NCBI GenBank assembly: GCA_038237435.1
Contig: JBBRYT010000014.1
Span: 16,681-80,680 of the forward strand
Direction: 5' to 3'
Length of the DNA stretch: 64,000 nt
Origin: JACCTI01 sp038237435
GTDB taxonomy: Bacteria > Verrucomicrobiota > Verrucomicrobiia > Chthoniobacterales > UBA10450
The position numbers and the translations under genes were made by a program. Shown piece after piece: positions 26,036 to 35,467 of this stretch; positions within the stretch are counted from its first letter, which is position 1; each line of letters begins with the position of its first letter. Under the pieces are notes generated by a model, which made no database searches, had not been told where the DNA came from, and worked only from the letters and a program-made list of their open reading frames with translations.

Positions 26036-26443
26036 TTAGGCGAGGGATGGTCTTCCTTGTTTATGCGCCGGTCGCGCCGGATCAAGCGAAACCCACGGGA
26101 GGCGATCTTCCGTCCAGATCTCCACCTCGGGCGAATATTTTTCCGGATTATCGAAGGAGGCGATCGTCACATCGAGCCATTCGCAGTCCGCATGATCTTC
26201 AAAAAAAAGCGATGTCCCGCAACAGCCGGCAAAAGAGCGGATGCGATTCGCGTGATTCACCTTTCGCACTTCACCATAAAGAATCTCCACTCGTTCGCGA
26301 CGGAGTGAACCCCAGGTCACGGACAGCGCGCCACTCGCTCGCCGGCAATCGATGCAATGGCAATTGCTCAATTGCCGCGGCTCATCGTGCAGTTGGTAGC
26401 GGACGTTGCCGCAAAGACAGCCGCCTTCGATCCGCGATTTCAT
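26036..26443 (-). CDS. GFA-domain (glutathione-dependent formaldehyde-activating-like) zinc protein
   Basis: 135 residues from the ATG at 26443 (MKSRIEGGCLCGNVRYQL). Zinc ligands are visible as CLCG, CHCIDC and AGCCG. This is the GFA/CENP-V fold; most members have no proven link to formaldehyde, so the name is structural only. The TAA stop lies inside a GCCTAACGAGT word (26031-26041), and the carbonic anhydrase starts just after. The start is divergent from the DNA glycosylase gene. Confidence 0.85.
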   Translation of the reverse strand: MKSRIEGGCLCGNVRYQLHDEPRQLSNCHCIDCRRASGALSVTWGSLRRERVEILYGEVRKVNHANRIRSFAGCCGTSLFFEDHADCEWLDVTIASFDNPEKYSPEVEIWTEDRLPWVSLDPARPAHKQGRPSLA

Positions 26444-26498
26444 CCGCGCAAAGAGACATGCATCTGGACTATTCGCCAAATACATCTGTGGTAGTTGC

Positions 26499-27230
26499 GT
26501 GTCCGCGTTAAAAACTTCACAACAAGTTATTCAAGCCGCGGTGGAGCTGCGCGAGGCTCTGAAAGGAGTGCGTTTCGCGCCGCCGGTCACGCACGTTTAC
26601 AATCCGCTCGAGTACGCCTGGGCTGCGCACGAAAAATATCTGCGACGCTACGCGGCGAGTCGGAAGCGCGTGATCTTTCTCGGAATGAATCCCGGCCCAT
26701 TCGGCATGGCACAGACGGGGGTTCCGTTCGGGGAAATCGCGGCGGTGCGCGACTGGTTAGGCATTCATGTTCCAATCGGAGCGCCGCCGCAGCAGCATCC
26801 GAAACGACTCGTTAGGGGATTTGATTGTTCGCGCACGGAAATTAGCGGTCAGCGTTTGTGGCAGTTGTTTCGAGTACGTTTCGGCACCCCGGCTAAATTC
26901 TTCGCCGATCATTTTGTCGCTAATTATTGTCCGCTCGCGTTTATGGAAGAGAGCGGTTGCAATCGCACGCCCGATAAACTTCCACCTGACGAGAGGTTGC
27001 CGCTCTTCAAATTCTGCGATCAACATTTGCGTCAAGTTATCGCGGCGCTCGAACCCGAATGGCTCATCGGAATCGGGGATTTCGCCATGAAACGCGCGCA
27101 GCAAATTTTTCCTGAGGACAACCCTAAGATCGCGCGCATTCTGCATCCAAGTCCCGCGAGCCCGGCGGCGAACCGCGATTGGAAAGGCGAAGTTACGCGC
27201 GAACTTCAGCGGCTCGGTGTCTGGAAGTAG
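26499..27230 (+). CDS. SMUG1-type uracil-DNA glycosylase
   Basis: About 243 residues if started at the GTG at 26499; an ATG at 26406 is also in frame but overlaps the divergent GFA coding region. Motif 1 is FLGMNPGPFGMAQTGVPFGE and motif 2 HPSPASPAANRDW, the SMUG1 pattern, different from UngA (GQDPYH). The Asn in GMNPG is the water-activating residue. The enzyme removes uracil and related damaged bases from DNA in base excision repair. SMUG1 is uncommon in bacteria and is mostly reported from Proteobacteria, Verrucomicrobia and relatives. It converges closely with the POT transporter gene (8 bases). Confidence 0.87.
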   Translation: MSALKTSQQVIQAAVELREALKGVRFAPPVTHVYNPLEYAWAAHEKYLRRYAASRKRVIFLGMNPGPFGMAQTGVPFGEIAAVRDWLGIHVPIGAPPQQHPKRLVRGFDCSRTEISGQRLWQLFRVRFGTPAKFFADHFVANYCPLAFMEESGCNRTPDKLPPDERLPLFKFCDQHLRQVIAALEPEWLIGIGDFAMKRAQQIFPEDNPKIARILHPSPASPAANRDWKGEVTRELQRLGVWK

Positions 27231-27237
27231 ACTTCGA

Positions 27238-28812
27238 TCAGGTGGCTTTTCGGTAGTGGTCCGCCAGCGGGTAGCTGCGCGAGACCAACCCGAATGCGAG
27301 CGCGGCCGCGAAGGCGAAGACCGCGAAGAAAAACATTTGCGACGCCGTCACGCCGTAGCCCGTTGATTTAATGAAGTTGATCACCGACGCGTTTTGCACT
27401 CCGGCATTCACCACCAGCACCCACAAGTTTCCGATCGTCACCGAAAGATTCCAGAAAGCCATGATCGCGCTTTTCATCGCGAGCGGCGCCTGGCTGTAGG
27501 CGAACTCGAGGCCGGTCGCGGAAACGAGCACTTCGCCAAAAGTCAGGAAGATGTAAGGCAACACTTGCCACGTAATCGTGAAGGCGCTGCCGCGATCGAG
27601 CACGAGTTGCATCGCTCCGACGATGATCCACGCCACGCCGGAGAACGCGATGCCCGCAGTCATGCGACGCAATGCGGTGGGTTCGTAACCGCGCCGACGC
27701 AGCATCGGATAAAGCACGAGATTGTTGAAGGGGATGAGCAACATGACGAGCGCGGGATTCAACGCCTGCATTTGCGATGATTGAAACCAACTCGGTTTGC
27801 TCATGGCGTTCGCCTGCAAGACCCACGTCGATGCTTTCTGATCGAAGAGTGACCAAAAAGGAGTGACCAACGCGAAGAGAACGAGCACGCGCAAGACTGA
27901 GCGCACGCCATTGATCGCTTCCGCAGGATGCTGGCCGCTAACTTTATCGAGCTGCAGCCAAACGCCGATTCCGCCGAAGGCGATCACAGCTACCAGGGCG
28001 AGACAGGCTGAAATGACGAAACCAAGTTTCGAAATAAAGAAAAACGAAACGATTGCGAGCGCGACGGCGATCATCGCAAAAATTTGTCCACGAATTCCGG
28101 CGGCAATCGCATCGCGCGAAATGCGCAGGAACGAATGCGGATTCGGTGGCGCGGGCGGGAGCATGACGTATTGCTTCCGGCCGAGCCAAAGAACCACGGT
28201 GGAAACGAACATGAGAGCACCGGGAATTCCGAAGGCGATGGCCGGTCCGAGTTGCCGCAGAAAAATCGGCATCAGAAACGAGGCGAAGAGAGAACCGAAA
28301 TTAATGATCCAGTAAAACGAATCGAACACGACTTTCGCGCGATGTTTGTTGGTCTGATCAAATTGATCGCCGACGAATGCCGCCACGCACGGCTTGATTC
28401 CACCGGAACCGAGAGCAATCAGACTGAGCCCGACGTAAAAGCCCGTGCGATTCGTGACAAACATCGCGAGGCACGCCTGCCCCGCGCAATAAACTAGGCT
28501 GAGCCAAAAGATGGTGTGGTATTTTCCGAAGAAGCGATCGGCCAACCAGCCACCAAGCAGCGTAAAAAAATAAACGCCGATAACAAAGGTGTGGAAAACA
28601 TCTTTGGCTGCGTGTTCGCGGTCCGCTTCCGGCAGATAGACGAGCAGCGACGAAACAAGGAACATCGTGAGGATGTTCCGCATCCCATAGAAGCTGAAGC
28701 GCTCGCAGCCTTCATTGCCGATGATGTAACGGATCTGCCGCGGGATCGGCGCATCGGGCCGGAGCGCAGTTACAGTAGGAACAGGTGCGGAGATAAAAGG
28801 AGCTTCCTTCAC
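27238..28812 (-). CDS. POT-family proton-dependent oligopeptide transporter
   Basis: 524 residues from a GTG. The PTR2 signature is at the N-terminus (YIIGNEGCERFSFYGMRNILTMFLV) with the ExxERFxYYG proton-coupling motif in the form EGCERFSFYG. FSFYWIINFGS-like sequence (DSFYWIINFGSLFASFLMP) matches the second PTR2 signature. About 12-14 TM helices are predicted by eye. The protein imports di- and tripeptides with protons across the inner membrane. Confidence 0.92.
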   Translation of the reverse strand: MKEAPFISAPVPTVTALRPDAPIPRQIRYIIGNEGCERFSFYGMRNILTMFLVSSLLVYLPEADREHAAKDVFHTFVIGVYFFTLLGGWLADRFFGKYHTIFWLSLVYCAGQACLAMFVTNRTGFYVGLSLIALGSGGIKPCVAAFVGDQFDQTNKHRAKVVFDSFYWIINFGSLFASFLMPIFLRQLGPAIAFGIPGALMFVSTVVLWLGRKQYVMLPPAPPNPHSFLRISRDAIAAGIRGQIFAMIAVALAIVSFFFISKLGFVISACLALVAVIAFGGIGVWLQLDKVSGQHPAEAINGVRSVLRVLVLFALVTPFWSLFDQKASTWVLQANAMSKPSWFQSSQMQALNPALVMLLIPFNNLVLYPMLRRRGYEPTALRRMTAGIAFSGVAWIIVGAMQLVLDRGSAFTITWQVLPYIFLTFGEVLVSATGLEFAYSQAPLAMKSAIMAFWNLSVTIGNLWVLVVNAGVQNASVINFIKSTGYGVTASQMFFFAVFAFAAALAFGLVSRSYPLADHYRKAT

Positions 28813-28864
28813 AGTTACAGAATGGAATACCTAACGAAACCAGATACGTCCAGTTCGAGACAGA

Positions 28865-30556
28865 CTAACGACTCTCCGCGTATTCGTTCATATCTACGAT
28901 GTAGCTCCACCAGTTGTTGAGCTTGCCATCGTTGAACTGGTTGGTCGTATCGAGATAGCGGCCCCGAGCTTTCGGAAATCGCGCCATCCACCAGCGCAGA
29001 TAGTTCCGTTGATAGTCGGGTCCGCCCCAGGACTCAGCATTTACGCTGGTTACTTCCCCAGAAAGCACCGGGAAATTCAGCCAACTGTCCGCTTCCGAAG
29101 TAACCGGCGTCGCGATGTCATATTCATAATCGTGCGACGCGTTGGGCGGATAATGAACGTTGCCACAGCCGGCCACACTTACGCCGTATTTCGGACCGAT
29201 CTGTGTAAAACGGTCCCATAAATGGTTCACATCGGAAGTGCCACTCCAACTGCCGTAGATCCGCGCGATGATCGATTCGCAGCGGTGACCGAAGGAATGC
29301 AGAGCCTCGCCCACACCCCGTTCGGGATTGAGTCCCATGACTACATAGAGGGGGGAGACGCGCTCGAGCGGTGGAGCGTTGCAGAAATAGGCCCTGTTTC
29401 CGACCATGCGCGATTCATAGAGGCCGCCATATGGGAAGCACCAACAGATGATCTCATCGAATTGTCCCGCGGCCACCAGCTGGTGCGCAGTTTGATTGTT
29501 AAAGGAGCTCAAGGGCAGATCAAGTAGCGCTTCGTAGTCGATAGCATCCGGGTCATGCCAGGGATATTGTCCCGGATCGAACCATGACTGGAGATAAGTA
29601 GTATCGTCATATCGAAAGCCATCGAGCTTCACCGGCCAGAGATCGAGATCAACCCAGCCGGCAACCTGCCATTGCACATAGCCTCCACTAGCACTCCCAA
29701 GTTCACCAAGGTATGCAGCCGTTAGGTCGTGGGGATTGTTCCACCCCAGGTATTGATCGAGAGTCTGATTGTTTTGTTCCTCCAGGATGGGATCGACGTT
29801 AAGCACCAGGACACGCCGGGGAACATGAGGACGTTCCTCGGGTAGAGCTTTGCGAACTCGGAAGAACCTGCGCTCTCCCGGAGGGGTGATAAACTGGAGC
29901 GCCGTGATGTTTTCGGCGCCCTTTTGGAATGTAACGCTACTCCAATCTAGTAAGTCCTGAGAAGTTTGGATCTCATACCATTGAGTAGGAGAGCTATTCC
30001 ATGTTAGCTGCAACTCCGCGCCGGCCTTTTGTAGGTCGGTAACGATGAATGGACGGTCGAGCAGAAAAAGCTGCCACTCGTTTAGGTGAACATAATCATC
30101 ACCAGTGGGTCGGTAGAGGGTGAGCCGGACCGCGCGGCAGGTAATGGGCTCCGTGAAGGAACGGTCCTGCCAGGTGGCTTCGTCGCCCGTGTCCCAGTCG
30201 AGTGCAACGCGGAACGTCCCGCTCCCGGCGTCGAGATCGGCGACCGAATCAGCCGTCTCGATTCGCCAGCGATTGCTGCCGGCGAGAAACCAGACGCGCG
30301 ACCTGATCAGTTGCTTCGGGGTTACAAAGGTCAAGGTCACTACCATAGGATTGACCGCGGCGCTCCGAGCCAGGGTATCGGTGTTGTTATCGAAAACGTC
30401 GCCTATTTGTCCGATATCCAGCGGCGAATTCGTTACGGTGGCCTGAGCGTTGGCCAGCGCCCACGCAACATCGACCTGGTCGGTCTGCGCCGTGAGTGGC
30501 GCTGCGCCAGTGATCAATGCTGCCCCAATGAAGGCAAGCATTGAGTTTGTTCTCAT
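28865..30556 (-). CDS. Secreted protein with F5/8-type-C-like N-terminus, unknown C-terminal domain
   Basis: 563 residues with a signal peptide (MRTNSMLAFIGAALITGAAPLTAQ). Residues 30-165 look like a discoidin-type carbohydrate-binding fold (IGDVFDNNTDTLARS, VWFLAGSNRWRIETADS, RAVRLTLYRPTGDDYVHLNEWQLF). Residues 170-240 resemble the short beta domain of verrucomicrobial secreted proteins (LQLTWNSSPTQWYEIQTSQDLLDWSSV). The C-terminal 320 residues I do not recognise; they contain EALHSFGHRCESIIARIYG, CWCFPYGGLYESRMVGN and NNWWSYIVDMNEYAE. A metal site around HSFGH is possible but not shown. Probably extracellular. Confidence 0.7.
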   Translation of the reverse strand: MRTNSMLAFIGAALITGAAPLTAQTDQVDVAWALANAQATVTNSPLDIGQIGDVFDNNTDTLARSAAVNPMVVTLTFVTPKQLIRSRVWFLAGSNRWRIETADSVADLDAGSGTFRVALDWDTGDEATWQDRSFTEPITCRAVRLTLYRPTGDDYVHLNEWQLFLLDRPFIVTDLQKAGAELQLTWNSSPTQWYEIQTSQDLLDWSSVTFQKGAENITALQFITPPGERRFFRVRKALPEERPHVPRRVLVLNVDPILEEQNNQTLDQYLGWNNPHDLTAAYLGELGSASGGYVQWQVAGWVDLDLWPVKLDGFRYDDTTYLQSWFDPGQYPWHDPDAIDYEALLDLPLSSFNNQTAHQLVAAGQFDEIICWCFPYGGLYESRMVGNRAYFCNAPPLERVSPLYVVMGLNPERGVGEALHSFGHRCESIIARIYGSWSGTSDVNHLWDRFTQIGPKYGVSVAGCGNVHYPPNASHDYEYDIATPVTSEADSWLNFPVLSGEVTSVNAESWGGPDYQRNYLRWWMARFPKARGRYLDTTNQFNDGKLNNWWSYIVDMNEYAESR

Positions 30557-30608
30557 GGCGTAGCCTAGCCAGGAGCCAAGGCCAGGATACCTAACGAGTA
30601 GTTGGGCC

Positions 30609-32327
30609 TCAATGCGCCGCCGTCTGTAGCCCGGCTTTGTGATACGTCACTAACCGAAAGCCCCACTCGATAAGCGTGGCTTTGTCTTTATCGATCAGTT
30701 TCTTTTCGTTGAGGAAGGTAACGATTTTTTGCTTGAGATCGTTCTGCTCGCCGGCGTCGTCCAGGATTTCGAAGATTTCCATCGAGAGTAGCCAATCGTC
30801 CGCATGTTCGGCTTGCTGTGTTTCCCAGATTTCGCCGAGACGTTCGTAGCCAACTTTGCGATCGCGGATGTCGCGCACTTGCTGATAAAGGTTCTCCAGT
30901 TTTTTGCGCTTCGCGTCGGATGGCACTTTGATGGTGCGTTCTTTCGGGAGGAGCGCGACTTCGAGATAAGCATCCTTGTCGGCAGCGCCGTTAAAAACGG
31001 AAGTGATGTTCTCGCCCACCGCCATGTCGTATTCGCCCCAGGCAGGCTCGAAGAGAACTCGATTACCGTACTTCACCGAGCAGTTGGAAAAGGTAACTAA
31101 GAGTAGCTTGTTATTCTGCCTAACGAGTCGTTCGACTTTACCGCTAACAACTACACCGCTGTCGAATTCCACCTTCGCATTTTCGCCTTCGCGCAGAGTG
31201 GTTTCCTTCCAGCGGCCGATCGGCGCGCCGAATCCTTCCGCGTGACGACCCTTGCCTTGGCCTTCGAGTTGTTTGTAGTCGAAGGCGAGCGCAGTCGGGC
31301 CATTCGTGCGGAAGTAAATCGGCTGCTGGCTATCGTTCGCCAAGACCTCAGTGAACACACCGCTGACCTGGAGACCCGATGAATACTCCGCGGTCGCCGC
31401 TCGCTTGCACTCAATCGCTTTGTTGATTCCTTCGAGGCCGCCGACGCGATAGGCCATCTTGCTGGCGAATTCCTCGAGCACATCGCTCAGATGTTTGAAA
31501 TCGCGCGCGACAAAGAGCTGCGGTTGTTTGGTTGTGATGTCGAACGGCTGCTGTGCCGCCTCGACGGAATACAAAATCTTCTTCACGTTAGGCTCGAGAC
31601 ACGAAACCGATTCGCCGATCGATGAAAGCAAACCCGCGCCGTAGATTTTCGGCTTTTCGAGCGCGCCGATGAGACCGTATTCGACCGTCCACCAATGCAA
31701 TCGCGAAAGCAGCGCCATCTCGGAAGGGTCGCCGAGATTTGCGAAGCGGTATTCGACTTCGCGCGTCGACTCCGCAAGTTTCTTCGCGTCCGGATTTGGC
31801 ATCTCCTTCAAGATCGAGAGATGCCGGATCGCTTCATACAACTCAAAGTCTTTGCGCGTTTGCATCGCCTTCGCGCCGACTTCGCCGAAGCGCTGGAGGT
31901 AATTCGAGTATTCGCGATCGACAATGATCGGCGCGTGTCCCGCCGCTTCGTGCACAATGTCGGGTGCGGGTGTGTATTCAATGTGATGGATCTGGCGCAT
32001 GTCACACGCGATCACCAACACCCTGTAAGCTTGGAATTCCATGAAAGCCGCCGGCGGAATGAATCCATCCACCGCGACCGCGCCCCAGCCGATGCGGCCG
32101 AGAATTTCGTTCATCTCATCGATGCGCGGAATGCGCTCGAAAGAAATCCCGGTGTCGAGCAAACCCTGGAAGTAAACCTTGTGCGCGTATTCCTTCAGGA
32201 AATAGGTGTTCTGCCGCATGATGAAACGCCAGACGGCGTGATCGACCGACGTGTATTCGTCGTAGCGCTGGTCGACTGCGAATTGCAGAAGGTGTTTCGG
32301 AAGAGCGGCGACTGCCGCATTGTCCAT
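30609..32327 (-). CDS. Long-form aromatic amino acid hydroxylase (phenylalanine 4-monooxygenase family)
   Basis: 572 residues from the ATG at 32327, preceded by AAAGG at good spacing; an ATG at 32348 is also possible. The iron site is complete: PDIVHEAAGHAPII supplies the two His and WTVEYGLIG the Glu. The family uses tetrahydropterin and O2 to convert phenylalanine to tyrosine. Usual bacterial enzymes have about 260-300 residues. Here the catalytic part ends near residue 330 and an extra C-terminal region of about 240 residues follows (SGVFTEVLANDSQQPIYFR, FDSGVVVSGKVERLVRQNN), seemingly beta-rich. I recall a similar long form in Bacteroidetes. The exact substrate is not certain. Confidence 0.85.
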   Translation of the reverse strand: MDNAAVAALPKHLLQFAVDQRYDEYTSVDHAVWRFIMRQNTYFLKEYAHKVYFQGLLDTGISFERIPRIDEMNEILGRIGWGAVAVDGFIPPAAFMEFQAYRVLVIACDMRQIHHIEYTPAPDIVHEAAGHAPIIVDREYSNYLQRFGEVGAKAMQTRKDFELYEAIRHLSILKEMPNPDAKKLAESTREVEYRFANLGDPSEMALLSRLHWWTVEYGLIGALEKPKIYGAGLLSSIGESVSCLEPNVKKILYSVEAAQQPFDITTKQPQLFVARDFKHLSDVLEEFASKMAYRVGGLEGINKAIECKRAATAEYSSGLQVSGVFTEVLANDSQQPIYFRTNGPTALAFDYKQLEGQGKGRHAEGFGAPIGRWKETTLREGENAKVEFDSGVVVSGKVERLVRQNNKLLLVTFSNCSVKYGNRVLFEPAWGEYDMAVGENITSVFNGAADKDAYLEVALLPKERTIKVPSDAKRKKLENLYQQVRDIRDRKVGYERLGEIWETQQAEHADDWLLSMEIFEILDDAGEQNDLKQKIVTFLNEKKLIDKDKATLIEWGFRLVTYHKAGLQTAAH

Positions 32328-32384
32328 GGAGATACCTTTGGATTGCATAAAGAGAAGAGGCGCTAGCCGCCTGCAGTTTAACGT

Positions 32385-33257
32385 ATGATTGAGACGACGG
32401 CGAGCAAGAGCTTTGCGCTGGAAAAGCGCAGGCTGCGCGTTGTTCGGAGCCCATTCGTGTGGCTCAATCTGCTCTGTCTCGATGCGCCACTGGTAGCGAT
32501 CGCCTGGGAATTGCTCTTTGCGCGCAGTTTTGGATTTCGCATCGCGCGTGGCGCAACGGGCGCTCTCTTTTTCACCGCTTGGCTAATTTATCTCGCGGAT
32601 CGATTTGGCGACAGCTTCGCGGTCGACTTGCGTGAGCTGAGCTCTCTACGCCAGCGGTTTTGCCGGCGACACCGGCAGGCGTGGCTCACTGCTCTTATGG
32701 TGGTCGCGATAGCTGACTTGGTCGTGATCAGCACGGCGTTGGGTCGACCCAGCATCCTGCTGGGTTCCGCACTCGGTTCGCTCGCGCTCATTTATTTGTT
32801 TCTCAACCAAACTATCCCATCGATCTGGCGCCGCGTTCCACTGAAGGAAACGAGCATCGGATTTTTGTTCGCCGCGGGAACGATCGTTCCGCTGGGACAG
32901 AGCCTAACGAATACGGTCTCGCCCGCCTGGATTCTCTTCGCCTGCCTTTGCTCGTTGAACTGCATCAGCATCGCAGTCTGGGAACGCGAGGTGGATGCGG
33001 CCCAGAAGAGGGTCTCTCTCTCTACGGCCTTTGACAGCACTGGGCGCTACCTGCTCGCGATCCTTATTCTTCTTGGCCTAACGAGTCTTGCCGCGACGAT
33101 CTTCATCGCGGGTGGAACGAGCGTTTGTCTTTGCGTTGCAGTAAGCGCGTCGTTGCTCGCCGTCGTTCATTTCCGGCGAAACGGTATCAACGCCGATATT
33201 CGGACCGCGCTGGCTGACTTGGCCTTGCTGACACCAATCGCCACGCTCCTTCTCTAA
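32385..33257 (+). CDS. Multi-pass membrane protein, weakly UbiA-like
   Basis: 290 residues with about eight hydrophobic helices. YLADRFGDSFAVDLRELSSLRQRF sits where UbiA prenyltransferases carry their first Asp-rich motif, and KETSIGFLFAAGTIVPLGQ resembles a later loop. The second Asp motif is not clear. A UbiA-superfamily relationship is therefore tentative, and no substrate can be named. It is divergent from the aromatic hydroxylase gene, and its end overlaps the convergent L,D-transpeptidase stop by 4 bases. Two GCCTAACGA words lie inside (32902, 33076). Confidence 0.6.
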   Translation: MIETTASKSFALEKRRLRVVRSPFVWLNLLCLDAPLVAIAWELLFARSFGFRIARGATGALFFTAWLIYLADRFGDSFAVDLRELSSLRQRFCRRHRQAWLTALMVVAIADLVVISTALGRPSILLGSALGSLALIYLFLNQTIPSIWRRVPLKETSIGFLFAAGTIVPLGQSLTNTVSPAWILFACLCSLNCISIAVWEREVDAAQKRVSLSTAFDSTGRYLLAILILLGLTSLAATIFIAGGTSVCLCVAVSASLLAVVHFRRNGINADIRTALADLALLTPIATLLL

Positions 33258-34327
33258 AAAATCTCGACGATGTTATTGATCGTCACCAAATCTTTAATGC
33301 GCGCAGCGTCCCAATTGGCGGTGCGAATGCAACCGTGACTTCCGGCGCGCCCGATCGTTTCGGGATTGTTTGTCCCGTGAATACCGATGCCCGGTTTGTT
33401 CAAGCCCATCCACAAAACGCCGACCGGATTATTGGGGCCGGGCGGAAGGTTAAAGAAATTTTCGGTGCGCACGCCGAAGTTGAGCACGCCTTCGTCGTGA
33501 CGAAACCAGGGCAGGGTAGCGATGCCGAGAATTTTCCAGGTGCCGATCGGCGCAGGTAATGTTTTCGAGCCAGGCGTGATGGGAAAGTGCGCGACGATTT
33601 TGTCGCCGTCTTTGATGACAAGGGTGCGCTCACGCGTGTCGACGTAGAGTTTCCGCGCGGCGAAGGCGGGATTCGGCGGAACAAATGCTTCGCCCAGTTT
33701 TTCAATTTCGAACGGCTGCACATTCGGCACACGCAGCACTTCGCCTAGTCGAAGTTTCTCCAGGTTCTGAGTCGGATTTAGTTTTTTCAGGAACGCTTCT
33801 TCCGCGTGAAACCTTTCTGCGACAAATTCGAGGAGCGAGCCGTATTTCAACGCCTTAAGTTTTGCCTGTTCCGAGGGCTGGGATGAAACCGCTCCCACGA
33901 AGTTTTCCGTTTCGGGCGGAATGGTGTAGCTCGTGAATGCCTGCGGAACTTCGGCGAGGAGTTCATCGACCGAACCGGTCACAGGCATACTGTTGGCGCG
34001 TTTATAAGAAACGAGCGCTTTGCGAAAAAATTCGCCCATCGCGCCGTCGATTTTTCCCGGTGCGAAAAGATGGTTATCGAGAAATATTTGCAGACGCGTG
34101 CTGGTCTCTTCGTCGTAATTCGGCAGGGCAATGACCGGCGTGGGTGCAGCGATGGCGTGCGGAATTGGTGTCGGCTTTGGTTTCGGAGTTGCCGCGGCGA
34201 TTGGCGTCGGGGCGGGCTTCTCCCATGGCCAATGAAAAGTTGGAGACGATGCTGCGCGTGGTCTTGGCGCCGCGGGCGCGATCACAACTAGTGCGATCGA
34301 GAACGCCAAAGTGCCTAAGATTTTCAT
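33254..34327 (-). CDS. L,D-transpeptidase (YkuD) with peptidoglycan-binding regions
   Basis: 357 residues from the ATG at 34327 (MKILGTLAFSIALVVIAPAA, signal peptide). A proline/alanine-rich linker (PTPIAAATPKPKPTPIPH) is followed by a peptidoglycan-binding-type helical domain (LQIFLDNHLFAPGKIDGAMGEFFRKALVSYK), a LysM-like stretch (YGSLLEFVAERFHAEEAFLKKLNP) and the YkuD domain. The catalytic signature is complete: GIHGTNNPETIG then SHGCIRTANWDA. Such enzymes form 3-3 crosslinks in peptidoglycan or attach proteins to it, in the periplasm. Confidence 0.92.
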   Translation of the reverse strand: MKILGTLAFSIALVVIAPAAPRPRAASSPTFHWPWEKPAPTPIAAATPKPKPTPIPHAIAAPTPVIALPNYDEETSTRLQIFLDNHLFAPGKIDGAMGEFFRKALVSYKRANSMPVTGSVDELLAEVPQAFTSYTIPPETENFVGAVSSQPSEQAKLKALKYGSLLEFVAERFHAEEAFLKKLNPTQNLEKLRLGEVLRVPNVQPFEIEKLGEAFVPPNPAFAARKLYVDTRERTLVIKDGDKIVAHFPITPGSKTLPAPIGTWKILGIATLPWFRHDEGVLNFGVRTENFFNLPPGPNNPVGVLWMGLNKPGIGIHGTNNPETIGRAGSHGCIRTANWDAARIKDLVTINNIVEIF

Positions 34328-34379
34328 GCGCGGAAGTAATCGGCGAGAAGATGAGCGGCGCAAGTTTTCCTGCTTGCGA

Positions 34380-35429
34380 TTAGCGGTTCGCTCCGGCTGG
34401 AAACATGACTTTGTCCGGTGCGGCGTTTAGGGCCGCGAGCAGTTTGGGGATCAAGCGGTTCTTGACCGTGCCAGCTTCGCGCGGCGGCACGAGGTAGCGC
34501 ACAATCGCATCGACCCACGTGACCTCATCGACGCGAAAAAAAACACGCGGATGCGCTCTTACTTCCAGCTCGTCCACCGGGGTTTTAGCAAGCAAGCCGC
34601 GAAAAACATTTATGCGCTCGACCATCTCCGGTCCGATCTCTTCCTCAACGATTTTTTCCATGGTGTAGGCGACAAATTGCAGGTCGCTCTGATAAGCGAT
34701 TTGAAATTTTATTTCGTTCCAGATGTAGGGAAACAAGGGCCACGAATAATTCCAGACTATCGAGTCGAGCACTTTCTCGTTCGGAAATTTAATGATGCGT
34801 CCGCTGGGATGATCTCCCGTGAGATATTGTCCGCCGAATTCCCAGAGCGTGGTGTCGAGATAGCCGACGTCGATGACGTCGCCAGTGGCGTTTTCGATTT
34901 TGATGCGATCGCCGACGCGGTACGGTTGCCTAACGAGTATATAAATCCAAGCGACGAAGCTTTTCATCGGCGTCTGCACGGCCAGCCCGATGACGAGTGA
35001 GCCGACGCCCAGCGCCGTGAGAGCAGCGTACCAATTGACGAAAATGACCGAGATCGCGATGAGCGCGATGAGGATTCCGACCACAAGGTTTTGAATACGC
35101 TGCAGCGTAAAACGCGTGACCGCGTCTTCGATTTTTCCCACGGCATAAACCTTGACCGCCTTACTGATGGCGAGAACGACAACGATGAGCGCAGCCCCGC
35201 GGAGCGCGCGTCGGGTCAGGTCGGCTTGCGCCGGGAGAAGCGGAATGAGTCTGGTGCCGACAAGATAATAAATAATCGCGCAACCAAGGAGGACGAGCGC
35301 GTGCGGCAGAAAGATGAATTTGTGTTTCGCCGTCGCGCTGACTTTTTCTTCCGCGCGCTGACCGGTGGCGCGGGCCAGTTCCTGTTTTACCTCGGGCTTT
35401 TCGGAAATCTCGGCAGCGGACTCAGGCAT
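34380..35429 (-). CDS. MscS-family mechanosensitive channel
   Basis: 349 residues. A charged N-terminus is followed by about four TM helices. The pore-lining helix is followed by GVGSLVIGLAVQTPMKSFVAWIYILVRQPYRVGDRIKIENATGDVIDVGYLDTTL, the MscS beta-domain signature. FPNEKVLDSIVWNYS fits the second half of that domain. A solute-release channel of the inner membrane responding to osmotic down-shock is the expected role. It carries GCCTAACGAGT at 34928 (L-V-R). Confidence 0.9.
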   Translation of the reverse strand: MPESAAEISEKPEVKQELARATGQRAEEKVSATAKHKFIFLPHALVLLGCAIIYYLVGTRLIPLLPAQADLTRRALRGAALIVVVLAISKAVKVYAVGKIEDAVTRFTLQRIQNLVVGILIALIAISVIFVNWYAALTALGVGSLVIGLAVQTPMKSFVAWIYILVRQPYRVGDRIKIENATGDVIDVGYLDTTLWEFGGQYLTGDHPSGRIIKFPNEKVLDSIVWNYSWPLFPYIWNEIKFQIAYQSDLQFVAYTMEKIVEEEIGPEMVERINVFRGLLAKTPVDELEVRAHPRVFFRVDEVTWVDAIVRYLVPPREAGTVKNRLIPKLLAALNAAPDKVMFPAGANR

Positions 35430-35467
35430 CTAAGAGAATTCGTAGCGCGGCTCGCTTTTGAGTGTCG

